Below, one piece after another: positions 35,112 through 44,499 of a DNA stretch of 64,000 nt; within the stretch, counting starts at the first letter, position 1, and every line of letters starts with the position of its first letter. Made by a program: the position numbers and the translations under genes. The notes under the pieces were generated by a model that saw nothing but the letters and a program-made list of their open reading frames with translations, searched no databases and had not been told where the DNA came from. The stretch comes from an uncultured Prevotellaceae bacterium (GTDB lineage: Bacteria; Bacteroidota; Bacteroidia; Bacteroidales; Bacteroidaceae), in the NCBI GenBank assembly GCA_902775605.1, contig CACYNE010000002.1, forward strand, positions 142,328 through 206,327. Direction: 5' to 3'.

Positions 35112-37063
35112 ATCAATGTGGCATATTCAGAACTATATCGGAGCATCTGATGCTCATAAGTCTCTGAATAATTAATTTGTATATCTGTTATTTCTCCATT
35201 CTCGTCGTACACTGGCAACATCCAGGGGTTGATAAAGCCTTTATATGGTGCCAAATTCAACTTCTTGTAACGCTCCAAGACTTCATTATGCAGTTCTGGA
35301 TCAATCTTTACGGCATAAGTCTCAACCAATTTACGGGCAGACAAGAAGTCACCTTCACTCTTGATTCGTTGAATTTCTGTAAGCAACTCAGCAAACAATA
35401 TTCTTAGCTCTTCAAAATCATATATTTCCAGTTCGTAAATGCCATGTTTACGAGTCAAAAACATATTGTTTGCATGCTCTAAACACCATCTCGCAATGAG
35501 TGCACGATTACGCATGTGGGCTTCTTCTATCTGGCATCCTGGCTCTATACGCACCAATTGGGTCATTAACCCATTTAATAAGTAAGTATAGTAGTGAGCC
35601 TTATATGCATCTTTATTTGGAAGAAGACCTAACTCAACCAGTTTCTCGTCAGCCATATAGTAAAGCCCAAATAAATCGGCTCTGGCCTCCTCAATGGTAT
35701 TGCCATATGCCAACAGTGCATCGGGGTCTGTACCAGGCAACAGCTGTCCACTTCCGTGACCCAAGCACTCATGCAGGTCTGTATGCAAGTCATCACACAC
35801 GTCGGCATACATATCAATGAGGCTGAGAATCTCCTTGTCTTTGATGAATTCTTCGCGGAATCCACTGCCGTGCGATGCTTTGTTATATGCATCAGTGATA
35901 TTACTGATAGTAATACTCTTGGAACCATATTGGGCGCGAATCCAGTCTGCATTGGGGAGGTTGATGCCTATAGCCGTTGATGGATACTCATCGCCACCAA
36001 GCATAGCCGCACAAATCACATTGGCAGATACGCCCTTAACCTCCTTCTTCTTGAAACGAGGATCTACGGGAGAATGGTCCTCAAACCACTGAGCATTGCG
36101 ACTGATAATCTGTGTGCGATGTGTAGCTTCCTCGTCAATATATTCTACAAGACCTTCCCAAGAACCTTTCAGTCCGAGGGGGTCACCATAAACTTCAATA
36201 AAACCATTAATAAAATCTATTCTGGTGTCTAGGCATTTCAGCCATTTTATGCAATAATCGTTAAATGTGCAAAGGTCGCCTGTCTCATAATACGAAATAA
36301 GTGAGGCAATAACCTCTTTCTGAGAATCATTCTCTGCTACAGATTTCGCTTTCTCTAACCAATAGATAATATGTTTTATTGCATTAGAATAGCGTCCTTT
36401 TGCTGACCATACAATTTCCTTGACGACACCATCTTCTTTAACTAATGTCGAATTCAACCCATATGATGGCGGATTGGTCTCACCACGGCTTTTTATTTGG
36501 GCATAAAAATCCTCAGCCTCCTGCTGAGTAACCCCCTGATAGAAGTTACATGCAGAAGTCTGAATCAGATCTTCTCCATCTGCCTTGTTGACCCGTTTGG
36601 GTAATACATTAGGGTTAAAAATCACAGGACAAACTTCATCCAGAAGTTCATCAACCGTCTGTCCATCCTCCAAAGGTAACTGTTTTGCATCTATCTGATG
36701 GAGGATTATTCTGAAGTACGATTCATCGAAACCAGGATTGAACTTGTCGCAACCATAATGATGATAAATGCCGTTAGAGAACCATACACGTTTGAGGTAT
36801 ATCTCTAATGCTCTAAATTCATCGCAGTCACGATCTATATCCTGATTTCGATAAACAGTTTCTAATATCTTCCTTATACGGAGATTGTGTTTTCCAAACT
36901 GGTCAAATGTGATATCTCGCCCGAAAAGGGTAGCTTGAGACAGATAATAGACGAGTTTTTTTTGCATCAACGTCAAGCTATCAAAACCATTTAGTCGATA
37001 GCGTAACATCTGAATATCCGCAAAATGCTCGTCTTTATATCCAAAAGACTCACATTCCATCAT
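35108..37063 (-). CDS. Dipeptidyl-peptidase III (M49 family)
   Basis: Zinc metallopeptidase removing dipeptides from oligopeptide N-termini. The 651 residues carry HECLGH at 431-436 (His431, His436 zinc ligands; Glu432 catalytic) and EEARAD at 458-463, the second zinc motif. HECLGH rather than HELLGH is the variant known from Bacteroides thetaiotaomicron DPP III. No signal peptide is evident, so the enzyme is probably cytosolic. It overlaps its neighbours by 4 bp on each side. Confidence 0.93.
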   Translation of the reverse strand: MMECESFGYKDEHFADIQMLRYRLNGFDSLTLMQKKLVYYLSQATLFGRDITFDQFGKHNLRIRKILETVYRNQDIDRDCDEFRALEIYLKRVWFSNGIYHHYGCDKFNPGFDESYFRIILHQIDAKQLPLEDGQTVDELLDEVCPVIFNPNVLPKRVNKADGEDLIQTSACNFYQGVTQQEAEDFYAQIKSRGETNPPSYGLNSTLVKEDGVVKEIVWSAKGRYSNAIKHIIYWLEKAKSVAENDSQKEVIASLISYYETGDLCTFNDYCIKWLKCLDTRIDFINGFIEVYGDPLGLKGSWEGLVEYIDEEATHRTQIISRNAQWFEDHSPVDPRFKKKEVKGVSANVICAAMLGGDEYPSTAIGINLPNADWIRAQYGSKSITISNITDAYNKASHGSGFREEFIKDKEILSLIDMYADVCDDLHTDLHECLGHGSGQLLPGTDPDALLAYGNTIEEARADLFGLYYMADEKLVELGLLPNKDAYKAHYYTYLLNGLMTQLVRIEPGCQIEEAHMRNRALIARWCLEHANNMFLTRKHGIYELEIYDFEELRILFAELLTEIQRIKSEGDFLSARKLVETYAVKIDPELHNEVLERYKKLNLAPYKGFINPWMLPVYDENGEITDIQINYSETYEHQMLRYSSEYATLI

Positions 37064-37503
37064 TTAGATCTTTTTGATCTGTCTGGCAGCATCGTAGTGT
37101 GCTTAATTCTATATTCGCGAGGAGTAATACCTATGAGTCTATAGAACGAAGCATAGAACGACTGACGGTTTGAAAATCCCACCATATCGCTAACTTCTTC
37201 GATGCGCAAGTCCTGATAACGCTTGTCAACGAGGATTGACATTGCTTCTTCAATACGATACTTGTTTACGAATGATGTGTAGTTCATGTGGAACTTAACG
37301 TTAACAACTGCTGAAATGTAACGTGTGTTGGTACCAAGATCCAAGGCGAGTTTCTTAGCAGAATAATCTTTGTCCTTGTACTTCTTTTCCATCACAATGA
37401 CTCTGAGAATTCTCTCTTTCAAATCGTCCATCAGCGTAGGACTAATCAGGCTGCGATAGGCAGCGTCCTTTTCTTTTTTGTCTGTAATGTTATACTTTGC
37501 CAT
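37060..37503 (-). CDS. AraC-type helix-turn-helix regulator, short
   Basis: A 147-residue DNA-binding protein consisting only of an AraC-type double HTH (about 45-135: DYSAKKLALDLGTNTRYISAVVN as first HTH, RIEEVSDMVGFSNRQSFYASFYRLIGITPREYR as second). There is no ligand or receiver domain. It leads the operon with DPP III and alkD; the overlap (37060-37063) suggests coupled translation and possible autoregulation. Confidence 0.87.
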   Translation of the reverse strand: MAKYNITDKKEKDAAYRSLISPTLMDDLKERILRVIVMEKKYKDKDYSAKKLALDLGTNTRYISAVVNVKFHMNYTSFVNKYRIEEAMSILVDKRYQDLRIEEVSDMVGFSNRQSFYASFYRLIGITPREYRIKHTTMLPDRSKRSK

Positions 37504-37548
37504 GATTCAAATTACCATTTAGATGATTGACAACTCGAATATTTTTTG

Positions 37549-37648
37549 CAAATGTAGTAATTTTTTTTCATATTACGAACAACTTTGAGGAAAAATTTAA
37601 TAAAAAAGTGAGAAAAAGGCTAATAATAATATTTTTTTTGTAACTTTG
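37549..37648. promoter_or_regulatory. Divergent promoters, AraC-type regulator and purU
   Basis: Minus box TACATTTG (37556-37549) is 45 nt before the regulator. Plus box TAACTTTG (37641-37648), followed by CA, is 24 nt before purU. The leader of purU contains the small palindrome CGTCAAATGACG (37652-37663), a candidate operator. Confidence 0.62.
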
Positions 37649-37672
37649 CACGTCAAATGACGCATTTTTAGT

Positions 37673-38542
37673 ATGGAAATGAAACCAACAGCTATTTTAC
37701 TTCTGCATTGCCCCGATCAACAGGGTATTATTTCTGAAGTGACGAAGTTTATCACGGACAATAAGGGAAATATTGTGGACCTAGACCAATATGTGGATCA
37801 TCAGGACGGAATGTTCTTTATGCGTGTCCAATGGGAACTTGACTCATTTTTAATTCCGAGAGAAAAGATAAAAGAGTATATTGAGACGCTCTATACGCAG
37901 CGCTATCAGATAGAATTCAGCTTGTATTTTAGTGACCAACGTCCTCGCATGGCAATCTTTGTATCAAAGATGAGTCACTGTTTATATGATTTGCTGGCCC
38001 GCTGGAAAGCCGGTGAATTTGCCTGTGACATCCCATGTATTATCAGCAACCATGAAGATCTTCGCTATGTAGCAGAACAATTTGATATCCCATATTATGT
38101 ATGGTCGATTAAGAAGGATCACAGCAATAAAGCTGAAGTTGAAGAAGCGGAGATGAAACTGCTTAAAGAGAACGGAATCACCTTTATTGTGTTGGCTCGT
38201 TACATGCAAATCATCAGTGACGAGATGATTGCCGCCTATCCGCATCATATCATCAACATTCATCATTCTTTCTTGCCTGCTTTTGTTGGTGCAAAGCCAT
38301 ATCACCAGGCGTGGGAGCGTGGTGTGAAGATTATCGGCGCTACCAGTCACTATGTTACTGCAGAACTGGATGCAGGCCCGATTATCGAACAGGATGTGGC
38401 ACGTATTACTCATAAGGACACTCCTGAAAGTCTTGTATTGAAAGGCAAAGACCTTGAGAAGATTGTGCTGTCACGTGCTGTTAGCAAGCACATCCAGCGC
38501 AAGATTCTGACTTACAAGAACAAGACCATCATCTTTAGTTAA
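37673..38542 (+). CDS. purU: Formyltetrahydrofolate deformylase
   Basis: Hydrolyses 10-formyl-THF to formate and THF, balancing one-carbon pools and feeding formate-dependent purine synthesis. The 289 residues have an N-terminal ACT domain (about 5-80) and a formyltransferase-fold catalytic domain, with NIHHSFLPAFVGAKPYHQA (about 200-218) and TAELDAGPII (about 228-237) carrying the active-site His and Asp. First gene of a long plus-strand cluster ending with fbp. Confidence 0.94.
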   Translation: MEMKPTAILLLHCPDQQGIISEVTKFITDNKGNIVDLDQYVDHQDGMFFMRVQWELDSFLIPREKIKEYIETLYTQRYQIEFSLYFSDQRPRMAIFVSKMSHCLYDLLARWKAGEFACDIPCIISNHEDLRYVAEQFDIPYYVWSIKKDHSNKAEVEEAEMKLLKENGITFIVLARYMQIISDEMIAAYPHHIINIHHSFLPAFVGAKPYHQAWERGVKIIGATSHYVTAELDAGPIIEQDVARITHKDTPESLVLKGKDLEKIVLSRAVSKHIQRKILTYKNKTIIFS

Positions 38543-38565
38543 GGTTTGACTTAATTGATTTTATT

Positions 38566-39153
38566 ATGCAGGTAGCAGTAGTCAAATACAATGCAGGAAA
38601 CATTTACTCAGTGATGAATGCGCTGAGACGATTGGGGGTTGACCCTCTTCTAACAGATGATGCTAATCAACTGCGTCAGGCAGACCGCGTATTGTTTCCT
38701 GGACAAGGGGAGGCTTTGGGAGCAATGACCTATCTACGCGAACATGGACTTGATGAAGTGATTCGTTCTCTGACACAACCTGTTTTAGGCATTTGTATCG
38801 GACAGCAATTGCTTTGTAAGCATTCAGAGGAAGGTGATGTTGACTGTCTGGGAATTTTTGATGTGCCTGTTAAACGTTTCGTTCCCACCCTACACGAAGA
38901 CAAGGTACCATGCATGGGATGGAACAAGTTGTATGACACGAAATCTGCATTGATGGAAGGCGTGGAGTCGCAATATGTCTTTTTTGTACACAGCTACTAT
39001 GTTCCTCTTTGTCAAGAGACAATAGCAGTGGCTGACTATATTCAACCCTATAGTGCTGGGCTTCACAAAGATAATTTCTATGCCACCCAGTTCCATCCAG
39101 AGAAAAGTGGAGGCGTAGGAGAAAGAATCATTAAGAACTTTTTGGAACTATGA
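38566..39153 (+). CDS. hisH: Imidazole glycerol phosphate synthase, glutaminase subunit
   Basis: Supplies ammonia from glutamine to HisF in histidine biosynthesis. 195 residues, class I amidotransferase: nucleophile Cys77 in GICIGQQLL, oxyanion segment VLFPGQGE, and the His-Glu pair in FHPEKSG near the C-terminus. It overlaps hisA by 4 bp. Confidence 0.95.
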   Translation: MQVAVVKYNAGNIYSVMNALRRLGVDPLLTDDANQLRQADRVLFPGQGEALGAMTYLREHGLDEVIRSLTQPVLGICIGQQLLCKHSEEGDVDCLGIFDVPVKRFVPTLHEDKVPCMGWNKLYDTKSALMEGVESQYVFFVHSYYVPLCQETIAVADYIQPYSAGLHKDNFYATQFHPEKSGGVGERIIKNFLEL

Positions 39154-39884
39154 TAGAACTGATTCCTGCTATTGATATTATCGACGGACACTGTGTCAGA
39201 CTGACAAAAGGTGACTATGACCAAAAGACTGTTTATGGTGACCCGTTAGAGATGGCTCGCCAGTTTGAGGCTGTTGGATACAAGCGTTTACACGTCGTAG
39301 ACCTCGATGGTGCCAAGTCAAAACATATCGTTAATGATGATGTGCTGAGACGAATCACCACCCAGACCTCACTCATTGTTGACTTTGGAGGTGGTATCAA
39401 GACAGACGATGATTTGAAGAAAGCCTTTGATGCAGGTGCCAGCATGGTGACAATCGGTTCTGTTGCAGTCTCTAATCCTGAACTCTTTGAGAAGTGGCTT
39501 CAACAATATGGACCAGAGCACATTATCCTTGGAGCTGATGTGAGAAATGGCTATATCAGTATCAATGGATGGAAAGAAGACTCAAAGGAACAGTTGCTGC
39601 CTTTCTTGAAGCGCTATATTGAAATGGGAGTCAAAAACGTGCTCTGTACAGAGATATCTAAGGATGGCACTCTTTCTGGGCCTGCCACCTTATTATATAA
39701 AGAGGTGATGGCAGCCTATCCTCAACTGCATCTTATTGCCAGCGGTGGCGTAAGTAGTATGGATGACATTAAGGCTCTTCATGCCACCGGCATTCCGTCT
39801 GTGGTATTTGGAAAGGCTATTTACGAAGGAAAAATCAACTTGAAAGAATTATGGGACTGGCAAAACGAATCATACCCTGCTTAG
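39150..39884 (+). CDS. hisA: ProFAR isomerase (phosphoribosylformimino-AICAR-P isomerase)
   Basis: Fourth step of histidine synthesis: Amadori rearrangement of ProFAR to PRFAR. 244 residues, (beta/alpha)8 barrel with two-fold sequence symmetry; catalytic Asp9 in PAIDIIDG and the second Asp in LGADVRNG near 130. The end overlaps hisF by 34 bp in another frame. Confidence 0.96.
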   Translation: MIELIPAIDIIDGHCVRLTKGDYDQKTVYGDPLEMARQFEAVGYKRLHVVDLDGAKSKHIVNDDVLRRITTQTSLIVDFGGGIKTDDDLKKAFDAGASMVTIGSVAVSNPELFEKWLQQYGPEHIILGADVRNGYISINGWKEDSKEQLLPFLKRYIEMGVKNVLCTEISKDGTLSGPATLLYKEVMAAYPQLHLIASGGVSSMDDIKALHATGIPSVVFGKAIYEGKINLKELWDWQNESYPA

Positions 39885-40609
39885 ACGTTAAAGACGGAGA
39901 AACTGTAAAGGGCGTCAACTTTGTAGATCTTCGGAGTGCAGGCGACCCTGTAGAACTAGGCAAAGCCTATAGTGAGGCAGGTGCCGACGAATTGGTATTT
40001 CTTGACATCACAGCCAGTTTTGAAGGTCGAAAGACATTTACTGATATGGTTACCAAGGTGGCTCAGCAACTGAGTATTCCCTTCACTGTTGGTGGAGGTA
40101 TCAATGAACTGGCCGATGTAGAACGTATGCTCTATGCTGGAGCCGACAAGGTGAGCATTAATAGTGCAGCCATTCGTCGTCCGGAACTTATTGAAGAGGT
40201 GACAACACGTTTTGGTAGTCAAGTATGTGTCGTAGCCATTGACGCTCGTCTGGACGAAGATGGTTGGCATTGCTATTTAAAGGGTGGACGTGAACGAACG
40301 GAGCGTGGGCTCTTTGAGTGGGCTCACGAGGTACAGGAGCGTGGTGCCGGAGAGATTCTCTTCACCAGTATGAACCATGATGGCGTCAAGGCTGGCTATG
40401 CTAACGAAGCATTGGCCCAGTTGGCAGATAATTTGCAGATTCCCATTATCGCCAGCGGTGGAGCCGGTTGCAAAGAACATTTTCGCGATGTCTTTACTGA
40501 AGGACATGCAGATGCTGCTTTGGCAGCAAGTGTTTTTCACTTTGGCGAGATACCCATCATGGAATTAAAGGAATATTTAAAATCAGAAGGAATAAACGTT
40601 AGACTATGA
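39851..40609 (+). CDS. hisF: Imidazole glycerol phosphate synthase, cyclase subunit
   Basis: Cyclase half of IGP synthase, using ammonia from HisH to make IGP and AICAR. 252 residues, barrel fold; catalytic Asp12 in CLDVKDG and Asp in VAIDAR near 131; phosphate sites in GGGINE and ASGGAG. The start lies 34 bp inside hisA; the N-terminus [16 protein letters not shown] matches the family exactly, so the overlap is real. Confidence 0.96.
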   Translation: MGLAKRIIPCLDVKDGETVKGVNFVDLRSAGDPVELGKAYSEAGADELVFLDITASFEGRKTFTDMVTKVAQQLSIPFTVGGGINELADVERMLYAGADKVSINSAAIRRPELIEEVTTRFGSQVCVVAIDARLDEDGWHCYLKGGRERTERGLFEWAHEVQERGAGEILFTSMNHDGVKAGYANEALAQLADNLQIPIIASGGAGCKEHFRDVFTEGHADAALAASVFHFGEIPIMELKEYLKSEGINVRL

Positions 40610-41253
40610 CAATAGATTTCGAGAAAATGGGAGGACTGGTGCCTGCTATCATACAAGATGCAGACACACGTAATGTGCTGATGCTGGGCTTTATGAATGA
40701 AGAGGCCTATCAGAAAACATTGGAAACAGGCAAAGTGACATTTTGGAGTAGAACACGAAAGACACTTTGGACTAAAGGTGAAACCAGCGGGAATTTTCTG
40801 AATCTGGTCAGTATGGATATCGATTGTGATCAAGATACCCTACTAGTAAAGGTACATCCCATTGGACCTACCTGTCATAAAGGAACTGATACGTGTTGGG
40901 GCGAAACCAATGAAAAGCCCGCCATTGCTTTCTTGTCGGAGCTTCAGGATTTTATCGAGAAGCGTCATCAGGAAATGCCAGAAGGCAGTTATACCACAAA
41001 ACTTTTCCGTGACGGTGTTAACAAGATGGCACAGAAAGTTGGAGAAGAAGCGCTGGAAACCGTCATTGAAGCCACCAATGGCACAGATGAACACTTGGTT
41101 TATGAAGCATCGGATATGTTATATCATCTCTTGGTGCTGCTAACCAGCAAGGGGCTGAGAATTGAGAATGTCGTGGAAGAGTTGCACAAACGTCACGATC
41201 CTAATTGGGATGCTCAGCGCAGAAAAGCCAAGGCTGCTGGTACTATGGACTAA
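40606..41253 (+). CDS. hisI: Bifunctional PRA-CH / PRA-PH
   Basis: Steps two and three of histidine synthesis in one 215-residue chain. The N-terminal cyclohydrolase (about 1-115) has metal-binding [13 protein letters not shown] and [12 protein letters not shown]. The C-terminal MazG-like pyrophosphatase (about 120-205) has [13 protein letters not shown] and the [12 protein letters not shown] helix. It overlaps hisF by 4 bp. hisG, D, C and B are not in this window. Confidence 0.96.
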   Translation: MTIDFEKMGGLVPAIIQDADTRNVLMLGFMNEEAYQKTLETGKVTFWSRTRKTLWTKGETSGNFLNLVSMDIDCDQDTLLVKVHPIGPTCHKGTDTCWGETNEKPAIAFLSELQDFIEKRHQEMPEGSYTTKLFRDGVNKMAQKVGEEALETVIEATNGTDEHLVYEASDMLYHLLVLLTSKGLRIENVVEELHKRHDPNWDAQRRKAKAAGTMD

Positions 41254-41265
41254 AAAGAAAAGGGT

Positions 41266-42000
41266 ATGCTGGTAGAATATAAGAACGCAACGATTTGTCA
41301 GAAGGATGGAATCACGGTGCTTAGCAACGTGGATTTCCGTGTTGACAATGGTGAGTTTATATATATAATAGGTAAGGTAGGCTCAGGCAAGAGTACGCTT
41401 CTGAAGACTATCTACAATGAACTCGATATTGATGAAGCTGAAACGGCACAAGTACTTGATAGTGACTTGTTGACGTTGAAACGCAATCAGATACCAGCCC
41501 AGCGTCGACAAATGGGAATTGTCTTTCAGAATTTTCAGTTGCTGAGTGACCGTACGGTTTACAAAAACCTGCATTTTGTCTTGAAAGCAACAGGATGGAA
41601 GGACAAGAAAGAGATAGAAGAGCGTATTGACAAAGTTCTGGGCGATGTGGACTTGCTGGACAAAAAAGACAAGATGCCACATGAATTGTCTGGTGGAGAA
41701 CAACAGCGTATTGCTATTGCACGCGCCATATTGAATTCTCCCAAATTGATTGTTGCCGACGAGCCAACTGGAAATTTGGATCCTGAGACTGCAGACGGCA
41801 TCATGCAATTACTGCGACGTATTTCTCAAACAGGAACAGCAGTTATCATGACTACCCACAATATGCCATTACTTGATAAGTATCCTGGTATCGTATATCA
41901 CTGTCATGAAGGACGCTTAGAGGAAGTTACTGGTGATTACAACAAAATTTGTATCACTGTTGATGAAGAAAAAGAAACTAATAACATTATAGAATCATGA
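41266..42000 (+). CDS. ftsE: FtsE-like ABC ATPase
   Basis: ATPase of the FtsE/LolD group. 244 residues: Walker [10 protein letters not shown] (about 36-44), signature [15 protein letters not shown] (about 142-156), Walker [13 protein letters not shown] (about 164-175) and switch His in TTHNM. FtsE normally pairs with FtsX to drive peptidoglycan hydrolases at the septum; no ftsX is adjacent, and here the gene sits between hisI (12-bp gap) and lysC (4-bp overlap). The pairing is inferred. Confidence 0.85.
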   Translation: MLVEYKNATICQKDGITVLSNVDFRVDNGEFIYIIGKVGSGKSTLLKTIYNELDIDEAETAQVLDSDLLTLKRNQIPAQRRQMGIVFQNFQLLSDRTVYKNLHFVLKATGWKDKKEIEERIDKVLGDVDLLDKKDKMPHELSGGEQQRIAIARAILNSPKLIVADEPTGNLDPETADGIMQLLRRISQTGTAVIMTTHNMPLLDKYPGIVYHCHEGRLEEVTGDYNKICITVDEEKETNNIIES

Positions 42001-43313
42001 AAGTAATGAAATTCGGCGGAACCTCTGTAGGCACGCCACAGCGAATGAAAGAAGTGACCGCTCTGGTCACCAAGTCAGGAGAACCCGTTTTTGTTGTTCT
42101 GTCGGCTATGTCAGGAACGACAAACTCACTCGTGGAAATTTCGGATTATCTCTATAAGAAGAATCCTGATGGTGCCAATGAGGTTATCAATGGTCTGGAG
42201 CGCAAATACATGAAGCATCTTGATGAGCTTTATGCGAAAGATGAATATCGTGCACAGACTACAGAATTCCTTCGTGATGAATTCAATTATCTTCGTTCTT
42301 TCACCAAGGAACTCTTTACCTCATTTGAAGAAAAGACTATTGTTGCTCAGGGCGAAATGATGTCTACGAACATGGTTGTAAACTACATGAAGGAGATTGG
42401 TATCAAAGCTGTCCTGCTGAATGCACTTGACTTCATGCGTACCGATAAGAATGCCGAGCCTGATCCTGTATATATCAAAGAAAAATTGGCTGCCCAGATG
42501 GAACAGAATCCAGATGCTCAGGTATATATCACTCAGGGCTTCATCTGTCGCAATGCTTATGGAGAGATTGATAACCTGCAGCGTGGTGGTTCTGATTATA
42601 CAGCTTCATTGATTGGTGCTGCTCTGAATGCCGAAGAGATTCAAATCTGGACAGATATTGACGGCATGCATAATAATGACCCCCGTGTGGTAGATCATAC
42701 ACAGCCCGTGCATCAGTTGCAATTTGAAGAGGCTGCTGAGTTGGCTTATTTCGGTGCCAAGATTCTCCACCCCACCTGTGTGCAGCCTGCTAAGTATGCA
42801 GGTATTCCCGTACGTCTGCTGAACACCATGGATCCTGACGCAGAAGGTACAACCATCTCCAACGCTACAGAGTATGGAAAGATTAAGGCTGTTGCCGCAA
42901 AAGACAATATCACAGCTATTAAGATTAAATCTTCTCGCATGCTGTTGGCAACAGGATTCCTGCGTAAAGTTTTCGAGATTTTCGAAAGTTATCAAACACC
43001 TATTGACATGGTGTGTACATCTGAGGTTGGTGTATCAATGAGTATTGACAATTCATCTCACCTGGGAGAGATTATGGATGAGTTGAAGAAATACGGAACT
43101 GTCACTGTTGACACAGGTATGTGTATTATTTGTGTGGTAGGTGACTTGGATTGGCAGAATGTAGGATTTGAGAGTAAGGTGATGGATGCCATGAAGGATA
43201 TTCCTGTTCGCATGATTTCCTATGGTGGTTCTAACTACAACATCTCATTCCTGATTCGCGAGGAAGACAAGAAACGCGCTCTTCAAAGTTTGAGCGACAA
43301 CCTGTTCAAATAA
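41997..43313 (+). CDS. lysC: Aspartate kinase (monofunctional)
   Basis: First step of the aspartate family (Lys, Met, Thr, DAP). 438 residues: kinase domain opening [28 protein letters not shown] near 197, then two ACT domains (about 300-438) that would bind the feedback inhibitor. It is not fused to homoserine dehydrogenase. lysA follows directly and dapA lies 2 kb on, so this is a lysine/DAP neighbourhood. Confidence 0.95.
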   Translation: MKVMKFGGTSVGTPQRMKEVTALVTKSGEPVFVVLSAMSGTTNSLVEISDYLYKKNPDGANEVINGLERKYMKHLDELYAKDEYRAQTTEFLRDEFNYLRSFTKELFTSFEEKTIVAQGEMMSTNMVVNYMKEIGIKAVLLNALDFMRTDKNAEPDPVYIKEKLAAQMEQNPDAQVYITQGFICRNAYGEIDNLQRGGSDYTASLIGAALNAEEIQIWTDIDGMHNNDPRVVDHTQPVHQLQFEEAAELAYFGAKILHPTCVQPAKYAGIPVRLLNTMDPDAEGTTISNATEYGKIKAVAAKDNITAIKIKSSRMLLATGFLRKVFEIFESYQTPIDMVCTSEVGVSMSIDNSSHLGEIMDELKKYGTVTVDTGMCIICVVGDLDWQNVGFESKVMDAMKDIPVRMISYGGSNYNISFLIREEDKKRALQSLSDNLFK

Positions 43314-43334
43314 TATAAAGACAAAAACTAGACA

Positions 43335-44492
43335 ATGAAAGGTCAATTTCCCATAGAAAAGTTCGCATCCATACGGACTCCATTCTATTATTATGACATG
43401 GACCTGCTGCGTCAAACGTTGCAGGCCATAACAAGTGAAGCGAATAAGCACGAAGGATTCTGTGTGCATTATGCCATTAAGGCAAATGCTAATCTGAATG
43501 TGCTGAAAACGATACGCCAGGCAGGACTGGGTGCCGACTGTGTTAGTGGTGGTGAGATAGAAGCCTCACTGAAAGCAGGTTTTCCGGCATCTAAGATTGT
43601 CTATGCCGGTGTGGGTAAGAGTGACTGGGAAATTAATCTTGGTCTGGAAGCGGGCATTCAATGCTTCAATGTGGAGAGTGTGCCCGAGTTGGAGGTAATC
43701 AATCAGTTGGCAGAAGCCAAGAATGTTGTTGCCAATGTGGCATTCCGTATCAATCCTGATGTGGGTGCTCACACACATGCAAACATCACAACGGGCCTTG
43801 CTGAAAACAAGTTTGGCATTGCCATGCGTGATATGGAAGACATTATTGATCAGGCCAACCAAATGCAGCATGTCAACTTCGTTGGCCTGCATTTCCATAT
43901 TGGTTCTCAAATTCTTGATATGGGTGACTTCCAGGCACTTTGTAATCGTATTAACGATTTGCAGGACCAGTTGGAACGTCACCATATTGTGGTGAAGAGT
44001 ATCAATGTCGGTGGTGGATTAGGAGTTGACTATCAGCATCCCAACCGTGTGTCTATTCCTGATTTCAAGGCATACTTTGACACCTATGCTAAACGATTGA
44101 AGTTACGTCCTGGTCAGACCCTTCATTTTGAATTGGGTCGTGCTGTTGTTGCTCAGATGGGTTCTCTCATCACGCGTACCTTATATATTAAGAAAGGTGC
44201 AGCTAAGCAGTTCTGTATTGTCGATGCAGGTATGACAGACCTGATTCGTCCTGCTTTATATCAGGCCTATCACAAGATTGAAAACATTTCGAGTGAAGCG
44301 CCTCTTGAAGCATATGACGTAGTAGGTCCCATCTGTGAGTCAAGCGATGTCTTTGCCAAGCAAGTAGATCTGAATGCTGCCAAAAGAGGTGATTTGATTG
44401 CCATCCGCAGCGCAGGTGCTTATGGTGAGATTATGGCATCACAATACAACTGCCGTCCGCTTCCTGTTGGATATACTAGTGACGAGTTATAA
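43335..44492 (+). CDS. lysA: Diaminopimelate decarboxylase
   Basis: Last step to lysine: PLP-dependent decarboxylation of meso-DAP. 385 residues, alanine-racemase-like barrel then beta domain. PLP Lys49 lies in HYAIKANAN, the phosphate loop is GGGLGVDY near 226, and the second active site half is GPICESSDVFA near 335. It lies 21 bp after lysC and 7 bp before fbp. Confidence 0.96.
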   Translation: MKGQFPIEKFASIRTPFYYYDMDLLRQTLQAITSEANKHEGFCVHYAIKANANLNVLKTIRQAGLGADCVSGGEIEASLKAGFPASKIVYAGVGKSDWEINLGLEAGIQCFNVESVPELEVINQLAEAKNVVANVAFRINPDVGAHTHANITTGLAENKFGIAMRDMEDIIDQANQMQHVNFVGLHFHIGSQILDMGDFQALCNRINDLQDQLERHHIVVKSINVGGGLGVDYQHPNRVSIPDFKAYFDTYAKRLKLRPGQTLHFELGRAVVAQMGSLITRTLYIKKGAAKQFCIVDAGMTDLIRPALYQAYHKIENISSEAPLEAYDVVGPICESSDVFAKQVDLNAAKRGDLIAIRSAGAYGEIMASQYNCRPLPVGYTSDEL

Positions 44493-44499
44493 TACGCTC

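Noticed and set aside
44398-44499. fbp start inside lysA
   Set aside because: The upstream 34 codons are the lysA frame shifted; MNTDLRYLHLLS at 44500 fits the family.
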